From assembly GCF_023156585.1 (NCBI RefSeq), contig NZ_JALNMI010000001.1:124001-188000 (forward strand): a stretch of 64,000 nt of DNA, read 5' to 3'. Source of the DNA: Subsaxibacter sp. CAU 1640 (GTDB lineage: Bacteria; Bacteroidota; Bacteroidia; Flavobacteriales; Flavobacteriaceae). A program made the position numbers and the translations under genes. Each line of letters opens with the position of its first letter. The stretch's first letter is position 1. The notes beneath the pieces were generated by a model, which was given only the letters and a program-made list of their open reading frames with translations, was not told where the DNA came from and searched no databases. Shown in pieces: positions 1-9,268 of this stretch.

Positions 1-778
1 ATGACTCAAATGTAGTCTGAAGATTCCCTATAAAATTTTCATCTTGACGTTTTCCGGAAACCAACAGACTCGATTTTATTTCTGAAATCGCCTTATCGTC
101 TGTCACATCAAACATATTACTTATGACAAATCCTTTGAAAATATAACTGTTTGGAGGAAACTTTTCTTTCCATAATTCCATATCATCAAAAGCATCCAAC
201 AATTCATTGAAATCATCTTCTGTTATTTCCGGAGCATCTTCAGTTCGTACGATTTCAGTAAAATCTGCATTATATAGAATTTTATATGTATGCAATACGC
301 CATTGATGTCGGGTATTTCATAGAAAAAAGGACGCTTAAAGTCTACCTTATAGCCATAATAAAAATTTAAAATGATGACACATGCCACTCGATACTTATC
401 ATCTTCTGGCATGTTTTTAATGGTTAAACTGTAATCCTCCCCAGCATTTTTGATGATTTTCCTAAAACGTTCAGACGAGTTAAAGATTAAATCATGATAA
501 GGTACAGATGCCGTTTTAATTTCATTCGTGGCTAGGACGGGTGAAAACAAATCTTGAAGAATAAAATGAATTTCCTTTTCATAGGTTTTTAAAAGAGACA
601 CATCACTAAAACCGTTTCTCAACACAGGAATCTCTTTTTGAATTGACAAAATCTCTTTGGCTTTAGATGCCGTGAAATTGTCATCGCTTTCAGCAAGAAG
701 TTCGTAATGCTGTAGAAGCTTGTCAAAACTAACTTTGAGTGTAAAAGGTGATTCTATATTGTCATTTAAATCTTTCAT
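1..778 (-). CDS. Probable GAF-domain protein, 5' part only
   Basis: An open frame of 259 codons starts at the ATG at 776-778 on the minus strand and runs off the left edge without a stop, so the C-terminus is missing. It begins MKDLNDNIESPFTLKVSFDK and has no signal peptide or membrane segment, so it should be cytoplasmic. The visible part is acidic and mostly alpha-helical in character (for example LLQHYELLAESDDNFTASKA). It resembles the N-terminal region of long GAF-domain proteins that are common in Flavobacteriaceae and of unknown signalling role. That match is from memory of the family and no GAF core can be confirmed in the visible residues. It is separated from the starch operon by a terminator and a possible promoter of its own, so it is not part of that system. 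Confidence 0.5.
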   Translation of the reverse strand, partial: MKDLNDNIESPFTLKVSFDKLLQHYELLAESDDNFTASKAKEILSIQKEIPVLRNGFSDVSLLKTYEKEIHFILQDLFSPVLATNEIKTASVPYHDLIFNSSERFRKIIKNAGEDYSLTIKNMPEDDKYRVACVIILNFYYGYKVDFKRPFFYEIPDINGVLHTYKILYNADFTEIVRTEDAPEITEDDFNELLDAFDDMELWKEKFPPNSYIFKGFVISNMFDVTDDKAISEIKSSLLVSGKRQDENFIGNLQTTFES

Positions 779-796
779 TCTTCAAATGTCTCTATC

Positions 797-804
797 CAAA
801 TTTA
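797..804 (-). promoter_or_regulatory. Candidate -7 promoter box for the left-edge gene
   Basis: On the minus strand this reads TAAATTTG, an exact match to the Bacteroidota -7 consensus TAnnTTTG. It lies 18 nt before the ATG at 778, which would give a short leader. No clear -33 TTTG was seen at 19-21 bp upstream. Confidence 0.35.
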
Positions 805-863
805 CAAAATAATATGTTAGACGAAACAAGTTGAAATATCTAACAACAAGATAAAATTTGAAT

Positions 864-895
864 AAAAAAAGCCCTAATTCATTTCATAGGGCTTT
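864..895 (-). terminator. Rho-independent terminator of the starch operon
   Basis: On the minus strand, AAAGCCCTA and TAGGGCTTT pair around a 10-nt loop (arms 887-895 and 868-876), followed by a run of T. It lies 30 nt past the stop of the last amylase gene of the operon (925) and separates it from the left-edge gene. Confidence 0.8.
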
Positions 896-924
896 AAACA
901 ACAATCGTATAAGTACTGAAAAAA

Positions 925-2355
925 TTATTTCATAAGAATGTGGTATTCCCACGGTTTAAGAGTTATCTTTCCATTTTCAGCCGAAAATGCTTCTCCTGTC
1001 ATGTAATCTTGCACTCCCTCTACATAATCTGAATCAAATGTTTGATTCGACTTTGAAAGGTTGGCTAAATAACCTACAGTCGTACCGTTATGATTTCTTG
1101 TAAACATAACGACATTATCATTTCCAGTCTCAATTCTCCCAAAATCTGCTCCTATTTCACTATTCGCCAAAGCTGGATTGGTGTTTTTCAAATTGCCAAG
1201 CTTCTCCAATAATGGCCACATCTTTCCTTTTGTTTTTGGAATTGAATCTTTTTCGAAAAATTTCAAACGATGGTTCATATCATACTCCATTCCTGAATAA
1301 ATCAATGGCATACCTGTTGTCATATAGGACAAAGCGAGCATTGCAGGTGCAGCATCACCCATTCGTTCGCCAATAGTGCCGCTCCAAGAATTTTCATCGT
1401 GATTTGTAATGAAATTCATCATAATATCATTTTTCTCATATTTACCATCACGCTCATCCAAATAGGTGTACCAATCTTTAGCTTTATTCTTCCCTTGTGC
1501 AATATTGTTCATCATATGATGACCATCCCAAGCGTAACCCATATCAAATAGATTTCCCTTGAACAATTCTGGTTCCCAAGCTTCGGCGAGCATAAAAACA
1601 TCTTTGGTACTTCTCAATTGTGGTATTGCATCTTCCCAAAAATCCAACGGTACCGAACCAGCGACATCACAACGGAAACCATCAACGCCTTCTTCTCTAA
1701 CCCAATACTGCATATCTGCAATCATTTGTTTGCGCATCTCTTGATTGTCATAATTCAAATCTGCTGTGTCAGTCCAATCGGTTCCTGCAGGATGTGTGAT
1801 GTTGCCATCAGCATCTTTTGTATAAAAATCTGGATGGTCTTTAATCCAAACATGGTCCCAACCAGTGTGATTTGGTACCCAATCCAAAATAACGAACATT
1901 CCATTATCGTGAGCGGTTTTTACCAATTCCCTGAAATCTTCAATAGTTCCAAATTCCGGATTGATTTTGGTATAATCAGCAACGGCATAGTAACTTCCCA
2001 AATATTTTGCTTGCTCTGCTTCTGGAAAATCGGTTGCAAATTTGCTGTCTGGTCCTCCTGTCGCTTTTCTTTTGGTTTCACTGATTGGAAATACTGGCAT
2101 CAGCCAAATGACTTTGACACCCAATTGTTTCAATTGAGGAATGTCTTTTGTGAATTCGTCAAAATGCCCTGAAGCCGAATACTGTCTGATATTTGCTTCA
2201 TATATGACACCTGTATTGATAACGTCTTTTGTAATTGTCGGAATGGAATCTGTTGATTCTGCCGTGACATCTTCACCTTCATTCATATTTTTTTTGTCGT
2301 CTTTGCAAGCCATAAAACTACTTGCAATCAATAAAGTCAGAATTAGTTTTTTCAT
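925..2355 (-). CDS. GH13 alpha-amylase, lipoprotein
   Basis: This 476-residue enzyme should hydrolyse alpha-1,4 bonds of starch or maltodextrins. The N-terminus is a lipoprotein signal ending in the lipobox SFMAC (Cys17). All GH13 motifs are visible: DWVPNH (158-163), GFRCD with nucleophile Asp230, AEAWE with acid/base Glu258, and TNHDE with Asp320. The residues after the cysteine (KDDKK) resemble the flavobacterial lipoprotein export signal, so it is the best candidate in this operon for a surface-exposed SusG-like amylase. That location is inference. It is the last gene of the operon, 10 nt after the preceding GH13 gene, and is followed by a strong terminator. Its compact size implies only the catalytic barrel and a C-terminal sheet, with no added carbohydrate-binding module. 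Confidence 0.93.
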   Translation of the reverse strand: MKKLILTLLIASSFMACKDDKKNMNEGEDVTAESTDSIPTITKDVINTGVIYEANIRQYSASGHFDEFTKDIPQLKQLGVKVIWLMPVFPISETKRKATGGPDSKFATDFPEAEQAKYLGSYYAVADYTKINPEFGTIEDFRELVKTAHDNGMFVILDWVPNHTGWDHVWIKDHPDFYTKDADGNITHPAGTDWTDTADLNYDNQEMRKQMIADMQYWVREEGVDGFRCDVAGSVPLDFWEDAIPQLRSTKDVFMLAEAWEPELFKGNLFDMGYAWDGHHMMNNIAQGKNKAKDWYTYLDERDGKYEKNDIMMNFITNHDENSWSGTIGERMGDAAPAMLALSYMTTGMPLIYSGMEYDMNHRLKFFEKDSIPKTKGKMWPLLEKLGNLKNTNPALANSEIGADFGRIETGNDNVVMFTRNHNGTTVGYLANLSKSNQTFDSDYVEGVQDYMTGEAFSAENGKITLKPWEYHILMK

Positions 2356-2365
2356 AATATTGTGT

Positions 2366-4030
2366 TTATTTTATCGCCTCTAAAAGCACGATGGTTTCTT
2401 TTGAATCTATGTTAATTTTTCCGTTCGTAACTGTGGCATTCATTCCTGAATATGCATCTCGTAATTTTTGTCCTTCATTAAAAACTGATGATACATCCAA
2501 TTCTTTCATTCCGCTAGGTAAATCCAATCCAACAACCACTTTGTCAGAATAGTTGCCATTTGAATACTGTCTTTTGAAGACATAAGGCGATTGTGATATC
2601 ATTTCGTGAACACCTGCACCTATAGCTGGATGATTTTTTCTGAATTGACCCAACTTTTGCCAATGAGATAAAAGCTTATTAGTTTCTTCATTGTTTTTCA
2701 CATCATCCCAATTCATAAAAGAACGTAGCGTCGCATCGCCAACGGTTTCTTCAATCACGAGCGAACGTGCGGATTCATCGCCATAATATGTTTGAGATGT
2801 TCCTGGAGCCAAAAGCAATTTTGTGGCCGTTTCATAAGGTTTTTCACGATTGCCATCATAGGGTTGGCCATCATCGTGCGATGCCAAATAGTTCAGCAAT
2901 CCGTAGTCTTTTAAATCATTATGAAGAACGGTTGAATATCTTGAAAAAAGCGTTTCATTGTCTTGCTGCAATGCATTCCATTTGAATTCAAAATTGATAA
3001 GGCTTTCAAACGCATTATCAAAATAATTTATTTTCGTTCCACCCAAATCATAGGCTTTTCCGGCAGAGATACCATAACCATACACTTCACCAACCAAGTA
3101 AAACTCATTATCATCCATCACTTTGTCAGGATTGTCAGTTTTGTATTTTGAAAAAGCAAAATCACATTCTTTTTTGAACTCTTGCCAAACGAACTCCTCG
3201 GTATGCTTCACAGTGTCTACACGATAACCATCAATACCAAAATCTGTGATGTAATCGGTCAACCATTTCATAATGTAAAATCTTGGTGCTCTTGGATGAC
3301 CAGTTCTTTCAAAGAAAGCGTCCAATTCTGCGACTTCTTGGTCGAAGCGACCTTCTGCTTTCCATTTTTCAACCAATTGCGGTGGCAACTCCACATTATC
3401 ATTGCTTTCCGTTTTGATATCTGGAAGGTTTTTAACAAGGGTACAGGTTATTGTTGAATCATAAGTGGTGTAATCGCATTGAGGCGATGTTCGAACCCAT
3501 TCGTCAGGCCAAACAGGGTCTTCTTCTGTAACTGGTCCTGTATGATTGATAACGGCGTCCAATAACACTCGAATTCCCCTTTTGTGAGCTGTATCTACCA
3601 ATTTCTTCAAATCATCAGCAGTACCATAATTCGGGTCGATGGCTGTCCAATCTTTTGCCCAATAACCGTGAAAACCGTAAGTAACACCAGTGCCTTCGTC
3701 AGTTCCTCCGTGAATTTGCTCGACGATTGGTGTCATCCAAATAGCATTGACACCCAAATCATTGAAATAACCTTCCTCAATTTTTTGTGTGATGCCTTTC
3801 AAATCACCTCCTTCAAAACCACGCAACTTGCCTGTTTCCTTTGTTCTGTCAAAATTGATATCATTTGAAGTGTCGCCATTATTGAATCTATCGGTCAACA
3901 AAAAATACAGATTTGCTCCTTCCCAAACGAAAGGTGTTTCAGGCTTTTTTTCAGCTGTGTTTTTTTTTGGGTTTTCAGCACAACCAAAAAGAACTATAGC
4001 GATTAATATGATGGTTAGATAGTTTTTCAC
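2366..4030 (-). CDS. GH13 alpha-amylase/cyclomaltodextrinase-like lipoprotein
   Basis: This 554-residue GH13 enzyme has a lipoprotein signal (lipobox LFGC, Cys17), then the catalytic domain from about residue 35. The motifs are LLDAVINH (region I, about 156-163), GYRVD with nucleophile Asp272, VGEVYG with acid/base Glu315, and ASHDD with His385-Asp386. A long insertion between regions I and II (about 165-250) holds a pair of cysteines (185 and 196) that could form a disulfide. It probably acts on maltooligosaccharides in the periplasm or on the outer membrane. The start overlaps the stop of the GH31 gene by 4 nt, so translation of the two is probably coupled. Specificity (alpha-amylase, neopullulanase or maltogenic) cannot be decided from motifs alone. 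Confidence 0.92.
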   Translation of the reverse strand: MKNYLTIILIAIVLFGCAENPKKNTAEKKPETPFVWEGANLYFLLTDRFNNGDTSNDINFDRTKETGKLRGFEGGDLKGITQKIEEGYFNDLGVNAIWMTPIVEQIHGGTDEGTGVTYGFHGYWAKDWTAIDPNYGTADDLKKLVDTAHKRGIRVLLDAVINHTGPVTEEDPVWPDEWVRTSPQCDYTTYDSTITCTLVKNLPDIKTESNDNVELPPQLVEKWKAEGRFDQEVAELDAFFERTGHPRAPRFYIMKWLTDYITDFGIDGYRVDTVKHTEEFVWQEFKKECDFAFSKYKTDNPDKVMDDNEFYLVGEVYGYGISAGKAYDLGGTKINYFDNAFESLINFEFKWNALQQDNETLFSRYSTVLHNDLKDYGLLNYLASHDDGQPYDGNREKPYETATKLLLAPGTSQTYYGDESARSLVIEETVGDATLRSFMNWDDVKNNEETNKLLSHWQKLGQFRKNHPAIGAGVHEMISQSPYVFKRQYSNGNYSDKVVVGLDLPSGMKELDVSSVFNEGQKLRDAYSGMNATVTNGKINIDSKETIVLLEAIK

Positions 4031-6411
4031 TTGGATAATTTTATTTCGATTTCAGATGTTTTACTGGTATTCCATAGCATCGGAATGGTCAAGGTTTTTG
4101 AAGTATCGCTCCAATTGACACTTGATTTTTTTCCGTCGATTTTGATGCCTTTTGGCTTGCGTAAAATGTTATGAATTATGATTTCTATTGACTTTTCAGA
4201 AGCTGTATAATTCTTCCCAATTTCTGCTTCAAATTCCAGTTCCAACCCATTCTTTTCAAGCTCACTTTGAAAATGCAACAATTCATAGGCACCATTTTCA
4301 TAGGCATTCGGTGTTGCTCCATCATCATTGTAAAGTTTCCCTTTGCTTTCAGCCACAGAACTATCAAAGTAATAATGTAATTCAATCGTATCTCCTTTAT
4401 ATTCCTTTGTGCTTTGCATAGGCTTTGCCATTGGAATAAAAGCTCCAGCTCTTACATAAGTTGGAATATATCCTTGATGCGTTTTGACTGTTTTGGTAGT
4501 TCCGCCTTCAAATTCTTCATCTGTATAATAGTCAAACCAAACCTGATTTTTCGGAAAATAAATATCCTTTGAAGTCACACCAGATTTCATAATTGGTGAG
4601 ACCAAAAAAGCATCTCCCCAAAAATATTCTGAAGCATCATTTTGAAGTTTTTGTGTATCATCTTCAAAAAACAGAGGTCGCATCAAGGGCTTACCTTTTT
4701 GATGGTTTGTAAATGCCAACGTGTAATTGTAGGGCAATAATTTATAGCGCAGTTCAATTGCTTTTTTAGCCAACGCTTTTGTTTTCGGTTCCCTGAAAAC
4801 AGGTTCAGCAGGCACTTCTTCTTGAGCGTGAGGTCGGTAAATAGGCTGAAAAACTCCATACTGCAACCAACGCGCATAGAGTTCATCGTCCAAATTATTT
4901 CCAGCAAATCCGCCCAAATCAGAATGCATATAAGCCAAACCTTGCATTCCCATTTGAAGAGCTATTTCCGGTTGACTTTGCAAACCTCCCCAACTTCTAT
5001 TGACATCGCCAGACCAAGGCATCATTCCAAAACGTTGCGAGCCAGATGAACCAGCACGCATCAATATAAACGGACGCTGACTCGGAAAATCTTTTTGATA
5101 ACCTTCGTGAATCAATCTCGCCCAATCGTGACCATAAATATTATGAACTTCATCAGCCGTTCCTGTAGCGTGAAGCAATTTCGACGGATGCACTTCTGGC
5201 TCTCCTAAATCGCCCCAGATTCCAGTCACACCCATATTTGCGAGGTCTTTGTAAATATTCCAGAACCACGATTTTCCTTTCGGATTATATATATCAATCA
5301 AACCAGTATTCCCGAAATAAAAATCAAATTTGAAAGGATTTCCAACGGAATCTTTTGCCAAAACACCCTTGTCAACAGCCTCTTGCCATCTTTTAGATGT
5401 GGTCAATACGAAAGGTTCAGTCACCAAAATGGTATTGACATTTTTGGACTTTAAATCCTTCGTCATTTGCACAGGGTTTGGAAACGAATCTTTTAAAAAC
5501 TCAAGATTTCCCATATGACCTTGAATATCCTTTCCAAACCAGAAAATATCAATGATTATGGCATCCAACGGAATTTCTTCATCTCTAAACTTTTGAACTG
5601 TGGCCTCGACTTCCGCTTGCGTGTGATACCCAAATCGGCTGGAAAAATTGCCGAGTGCCCAACGCGGAGGCATCGGTTGCTTGCCTGTCAAATCGGTATA
5701 ATTATCCACAAGGTCGTACCAAGAATCACCAACCACTACCTGATAGGTTTTGCGACCAGAAATGGTTTCGTAAGTAAGTGTATTGTTCTTTTGACTATCC
5801 AAATCCAAAAAACCAATTGGCGCATTGTCAAAATGAATCAAATATTTATCTGAAGACAGTACAATTGGCATCGTATAATTCATCAATTCAGAATGTGTTT
5901 CATAACCATAATGTGCTCGATTGTAGAGTTGTAAACGATGGCCACGACGGTTCATTCCAAGGGCTCGTGCGCCTCCACCATAGAGAACTTCCTGGCTTTT
6001 GACATTAAACTGAATAGTTTCCAAACTATCATTTTTCACATAACCCATTTTTTCTGAAATGATGGGTTTTCCTTTGTAAGCATAAGAAATTTGGAACGGT
6101 TGTTTTTGAATTTTAATGGAAATCCCATCAGTTTTTAATTCATAAGAATTTTCACTTTCAATGAAATCCGTTTTTATCATTTCCTTCTTAAGAACAACTG
6201 CGTGAGACGACGGATTGAAGGTTTCGCCATTTGGAATATAACTTGTTTCGATGATGAATTGATTGTATGGCACAATCCTGTAGAGACCATCATTTACCTT
6301 AACCTCAATCGTATTATCTTGTTGGCTAATGGATTCGAAAGTTCGTTTGGGATTTTGGGCAAATCCAAACTGAATCAACAAAACCAATATGATGGAAATA
6401 AAATGCTTCAT
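4027..6411 (-). CDS. GH31 alpha-glucosidase, periplasmic
   Basis: This 794-residue family GH31 exo-acting alpha-glucosidase has a Sec signal peptide (about 1-18, cleaved near GFA-QN). The order is an N-terminal beta-sandwich (about 30-230), the catalytic barrel (about 245-600) and C-terminal beta-sheet domains. The catalytic motif WGDLGEPE carries nucleophile Asp401, a variant of the usual WxDMNE, and WSGDVNRSW carries acid/base Asp469. It should release glucose from the non-reducing ends of maltooligosaccharides delivered by the SusCD system. The gene overlaps the downstream GH13 gene by 4 nt and directly abuts the upstream esterase gene, which supports one transcript. It has the same general role as SusB of Bacteroides, but SusB belongs to GH97, so this is a different enzyme family. 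Confidence 0.93.
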   Translation of the reverse strand: MKHFISIILVLLIQFGFAQNPKRTFESISQQDNTIEVKVNDGLYRIVPYNQFIIETSYIPNGETFNPSSHAVVLKKEMIKTDFIESENSYELKTDGISIKIQKQPFQISYAYKGKPIISEKMGYVKNDSLETIQFNVKSQEVLYGGGARALGMNRRGHRLQLYNRAHYGYETHSELMNYTMPIVLSSDKYLIHFDNAPIGFLDLDSQKNNTLTYETISGRKTYQVVVGDSWYDLVDNYTDLTGKQPMPPRWALGNFSSRFGYHTQAEVEATVQKFRDEEIPLDAIIIDIFWFGKDIQGHMGNLEFLKDSFPNPVQMTKDLKSKNVNTILVTEPFVLTTSKRWQEAVDKGVLAKDSVGNPFKFDFYFGNTGLIDIYNPKGKSWFWNIYKDLANMGVTGIWGDLGEPEVHPSKLLHATGTADEVHNIYGHDWARLIHEGYQKDFPSQRPFILMRAGSSGSQRFGMMPWSGDVNRSWGGLQSQPEIALQMGMQGLAYMHSDLGGFAGNNLDDELYARWLQYGVFQPIYRPHAQEEVPAEPVFREPKTKALAKKAIELRYKLLPYNYTLAFTNHQKGKPLMRPLFFEDDTQKLQNDASEYFWGDAFLVSPIMKSGVTSKDIYFPKNQVWFDYYTDEEFEGGTTKTVKTHQGYIPTYVRAGAFIPMAKPMQSTKEYKGDTIELHYYFDSSVAESKGKLYNDDGATPNAYENGAYELLHFQSELEKNGLELEFEAEIGKNYTASEKSIEIIIHNILRKPKGIKIDGKKSSVNWSDTSKTLTIPMLWNTSKTSEIEIKLSK

Positions 6412-7386
6412 TTATTTTTTCAATAAAAATTCAAAAGGAATATGTAATCGCTTTTGCCAAGCCAATTCGGAATGGTCAGCACCTTCAAATTTTAGATTTT
6501 TGAAATTTGTGGCATCGTATCCCTTGTCTTTATAAATTCTGTCAACCGTTGATGCATATTTTGGATAGAATTTGTCCAAGGCTTCTGTGCCATAATCGAA
6601 GTAAAGCCTGTGGTTTTTAGGCGAAGGTGCATTATCTTCCATATACTCAAAAAAGGAATTTGCCAGCAAATCGCTATCATTTGGATTGCCTCCTGGCCAA
6701 TGTGTAGAAAGACAGGCTGCGCCTCCAAAAACCTTTGGATATTCAGAAATAGCATACATTGATATTAATCCACCCATACTCGAGCCAGCCACATAGGTGT
6801 TTTCTCTATCGGTCAAGACTGAATAATTTTTGTCTACATACGGCTTCAATTCTTCAACCAAAAAGCCTAAATAATTATCAGAAGTCACAGAATCGAAACG
6901 CATATTGTTGTCTTTCGCAACTTGTACCAACGAATCTTTCTGTCTATCTGTCAATGCTTCAAAAGGTTTCTGCGGAAAATATTCGCTGTGACGCAACTCG
7001 TTGATGTTGAAAGGTGCCACGACGATAAAGTCCTTTACAATACTATCGTTCATCAACCTAGTCGCCACCTCATCGACCATCCATTCCTGTTTGTTCCAAG
7101 TAATGCGTGCATCGAACAGCATTTGTCCATCGTGCATATACAAAACGGCGTATTTTTTGTCCTTGGAATAGTTAGAAGGCAACCAAATATCGACCTTTCT
7201 AGGAGGAATAAAATTCGACGGAAAGTCATCAATTCGCAACAAAGTTCCGCCCGAGAAATCACCTTCAATAGTATCTGTTACAACGTTAGAAGTATCAGCT
7301 GGTTTTATATTTTTCTTTGCTGAATGGGAATCGTTTTTGCACGATACAAAAAACAGCAAAGCGATGATGATAACAATGTTTTTCAT
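6412..7386 (-). CDS. Alpha/beta-hydrolase esterase (esterase D-like), lipoprotein
   Basis: This 324-residue protein has a lipoprotein signal (lipobox FVSC, Cys16) and an alpha/beta-hydrolase fold of the putative esterase family that includes enterochelin esterases and CE1-type enzymes. Visible features are the strand and oxyanion region VLYMHDGQMLF (81-91), the nucleophile elbow GSSMGG with Ser203, and a late GADHSE with catalytic His305. An Asp near 264-271 probably completes the triad. It is sandwiched between two starch enzymes with a 4-nt overlap upstream and no gap downstream, so it belongs to the same operon. The family cleaves ester bonds, whereas starch has none unless acylated. The substrate is therefore unknown, and a role on esterified glucans or co-occurring esters is only inference. 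Confidence 0.82.
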   Translation of the reverse strand: MKNIVIIIALLFFVSCKNDSHSAKKNIKPADTSNVVTDTIEGDFSGGTLLRIDDFPSNFIPPRKVDIWLPSNYSKDKKYAVLYMHDGQMLFDARITWNKQEWMVDEVATRLMNDSIVKDFIVVAPFNINELRHSEYFPQKPFEALTDRQKDSLVQVAKDNNMRFDSVTSDNYLGFLVEELKPYVDKNYSVLTDRENTYVAGSSMGGLISMYAISEYPKVFGGAACLSTHWPGGNPNDSDLLANSFFEYMEDNAPSPKNHRLYFDYGTEALDKFYPKYASTVDRIYKDKGYDATNFKNLKFEGADHSELAWQKRLHIPFEFLLKK

Positions 7387-9242
7387 TTAGTAGTCAAAAT
7401 GATGCTTCCTTTATGGTTCAATGTCAATGTTTTTGGCCACATAAATTCTTCATCAGAGATTATATTCTTAACTTTTTTGCCTTCGAGACCAACTTCCTTA
7501 AATCGTGAAAGGTCGATTTCGATTGGCAAATCATTCTTGTTGATGATATGCACGACGATTTCATCATCCATAGTTCTGAACAAGGCATAAACACCATTAT
7601 CAGGTGCAAAATGAACCGTTTTACCTTCGTGGATGGCTTTGCTATCTTTTCTGTAATTCAAGATTTTTTTGAGGTAAGATTGCATATCCTTTTGGTCATC
7701 GGACAAACCTTCACCTGTAAACGCATTTACAGTATCGCCTTCCCAACCTCCAGGGAAATCCGTACGAATCAGACCGTGGTCACCAGGTTTTGCAGTGTCA
7801 TTCATCAAAATTTCGGTTCCGTAGTAAATCTGCGGAATTCGAGGCAGAACCAATAAATAACTTAAAGCCGTTTTTGTATCATTGACATTTTCATTTAACT
7901 GTGTGAAGATGCGACTCATATCGTGATTATCTGGAAATATCATAATGTCTTTTGGAGAGGCGTAGTGGAAATCGTTTGCCAAACCTTCGTAGATTTTCAC
8001 CAAACCTTTATCCCATTGCTCATCTTCAGTCAATGCTTCAACAATCAGTCTTTGCATCGCAAAATCCATTGTAGACCTTAAATTTGACACGTAGCCATCA
8101 CGATTGTTAGCGCCTTGTTGCCAATAACCAATCAATAGCGGATTGTAACTCCATTCTTCTCCAACGATACTGAAATTGGGATATTCAGTCATAATGGCGC
8201 CAGCCCAATCGGACATAAAATTCTTGTCAGGATAAGGATAGGTATCCTGACGGATGCCACCCAAACCAAGCGTTTCTACCCACCAAATACTGTTTTGGAT
8301 GATATACTTTGCCATAAAGGGATTCTTTTGATTCAAATCTGGCATTGAAGAGACAAACCAGCCTGCATTCAACAATTCTCTGTCATAATTCGACGAATAA
8401 ATATCTTGATTGCTTGTTCTTCTATGATTTGAAGTTTTTAAATCGCTTTTATTGGTGAAATCTTCCTGAAAATTCACCCAGTCCTTAAACGGTAAGTCCT
8501 TCATCCACCAATGCTCACTTCCGCAGTGATTCGCCACTTGGTCCATTACCAACTTAATTCCTTTTTCTCGTGCTTTGTCTGCTAATTCTCGATATTCTGC
8601 CAAAGTTCCAAAACGAGGGTCCACTTGATAAAAATCGGTCATTGCATAGCCATGGTAGGATGCTCTTGGCATATCATTCGTCAATACAGGGCAAGGCCAA
8701 ACTGCTGTAAAACCCATATCATCAATGTAATTTAAATGATTGATAATTCCTCTTAAATCGCCGCCATGTCGACCATAATCATTTGTTCTATCTATGGTTT
8801 TTTCCTTTAAATTTTGAAAGGTATCGTTCTTTGGATTTCCATTGGCGAAACGGTCTGGTGTGATTAAATAAATGACATCACTGCTATCAAAACCAACATA
8901 CGTTTCAGGCGATTTTTCCCTTTCTTTCAGTTGATACGGTTGTTTGACTTTTTTACCGTTTTTCAGATTGAAAACAATGTCAAATATCCCTGGTTTGGTC
9001 GATTCAGAAATAGCCAAATCAATAAAAAGATAGTTTGGGCTTTCACCAGAACTCACTTTTTTGACCGTCAATCCCGGATATGAAATTTCAACTTGCGCAC
9101 TGCCAATGTTGTCATGTTTCACCAGCAATTGCAATTCAGTGTTTTTAAAACCTATCCACCAGTTAGGTGGTTCAACTCTATCTACTTGTGAAAAAAGTGT
9201 CATACTAATTAAAGATAATAGAATTTGGATTAGTTGTTTCAT
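7383..9242 (-). CDS. GH13 neopullulanase/cyclomaltodextrinase (SusA-like)
   Basis: This 619-residue periplasmic GH13 has a Sec signal (about 1-19). The N-terminal beta-sandwich starting with VEPPNWWIGFKNTELQL (23-39) is typical of the cyclomaltodextrinase N-domain found in SusA. The catalytic barrel follows with MDQVANH (233-239), GIRQD with nucleophile Asp333, GEEW with acid/base Glu362, and DNHD with Asp441. A C-terminal beta domain ends the protein. By family it hydrolyses alpha-1,4 links in maltooligosaccharides, cyclodextrins or pullulan in the periplasm. It lies 26 nt after the GH65 gene and overlaps the esterase gene by 4 nt (ATGA). It is the closest counterpart of SusA in this locus. 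Confidence 0.93.
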   Translation of the reverse strand: MKQLIQILLSLISMTLFSQVDRVEPPNWWIGFKNTELQLLVKHDNIGSAQVEISYPGLTVKKVSSGESPNYLFIDLAISESTKPGIFDIVFNLKNGKKVKQPYQLKEREKSPETYVGFDSSDVIYLITPDRFANGNPKNDTFQNLKEKTIDRTNDYGRHGGDLRGIINHLNYIDDMGFTAVWPCPVLTNDMPRASYHGYAMTDFYQVDPRFGTLAEYRELADKAREKGIKLVMDQVANHCGSEHWWMKDLPFKDWVNFQEDFTNKSDLKTSNHRRTSNQDIYSSNYDRELLNAGWFVSSMPDLNQKNPFMAKYIIQNSIWWVETLGLGGIRQDTYPYPDKNFMSDWAGAIMTEYPNFSIVGEEWSYNPLLIGYWQQGANNRDGYVSNLRSTMDFAMQRLIVEALTEDEQWDKGLVKIYEGLANDFHYASPKDIMIFPDNHDMSRIFTQLNENVNDTKTALSYLLVLPRIPQIYYGTEILMNDTAKPGDHGLIRTDFPGGWEGDTVNAFTGEGLSDDQKDMQSYLKKILNYRKDSKAIHEGKTVHFAPDNGVYALFRTMDDEIVVHIINKNDLPIEIDLSRFKEVGLEGKKVKNIISDEEFMWPKTLTLNHKGSIILTTK

Positions 9243-9268
9243 TTTTCCTGTTTTAGATAGTTTAAAGC

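Noticed and set aside
1618-2172. Long plus-strand open frame opposite the first GH13 gene
   Set aside because: It is a shadow of the strong GH13 gene on the other strand, with no recognisable domain.
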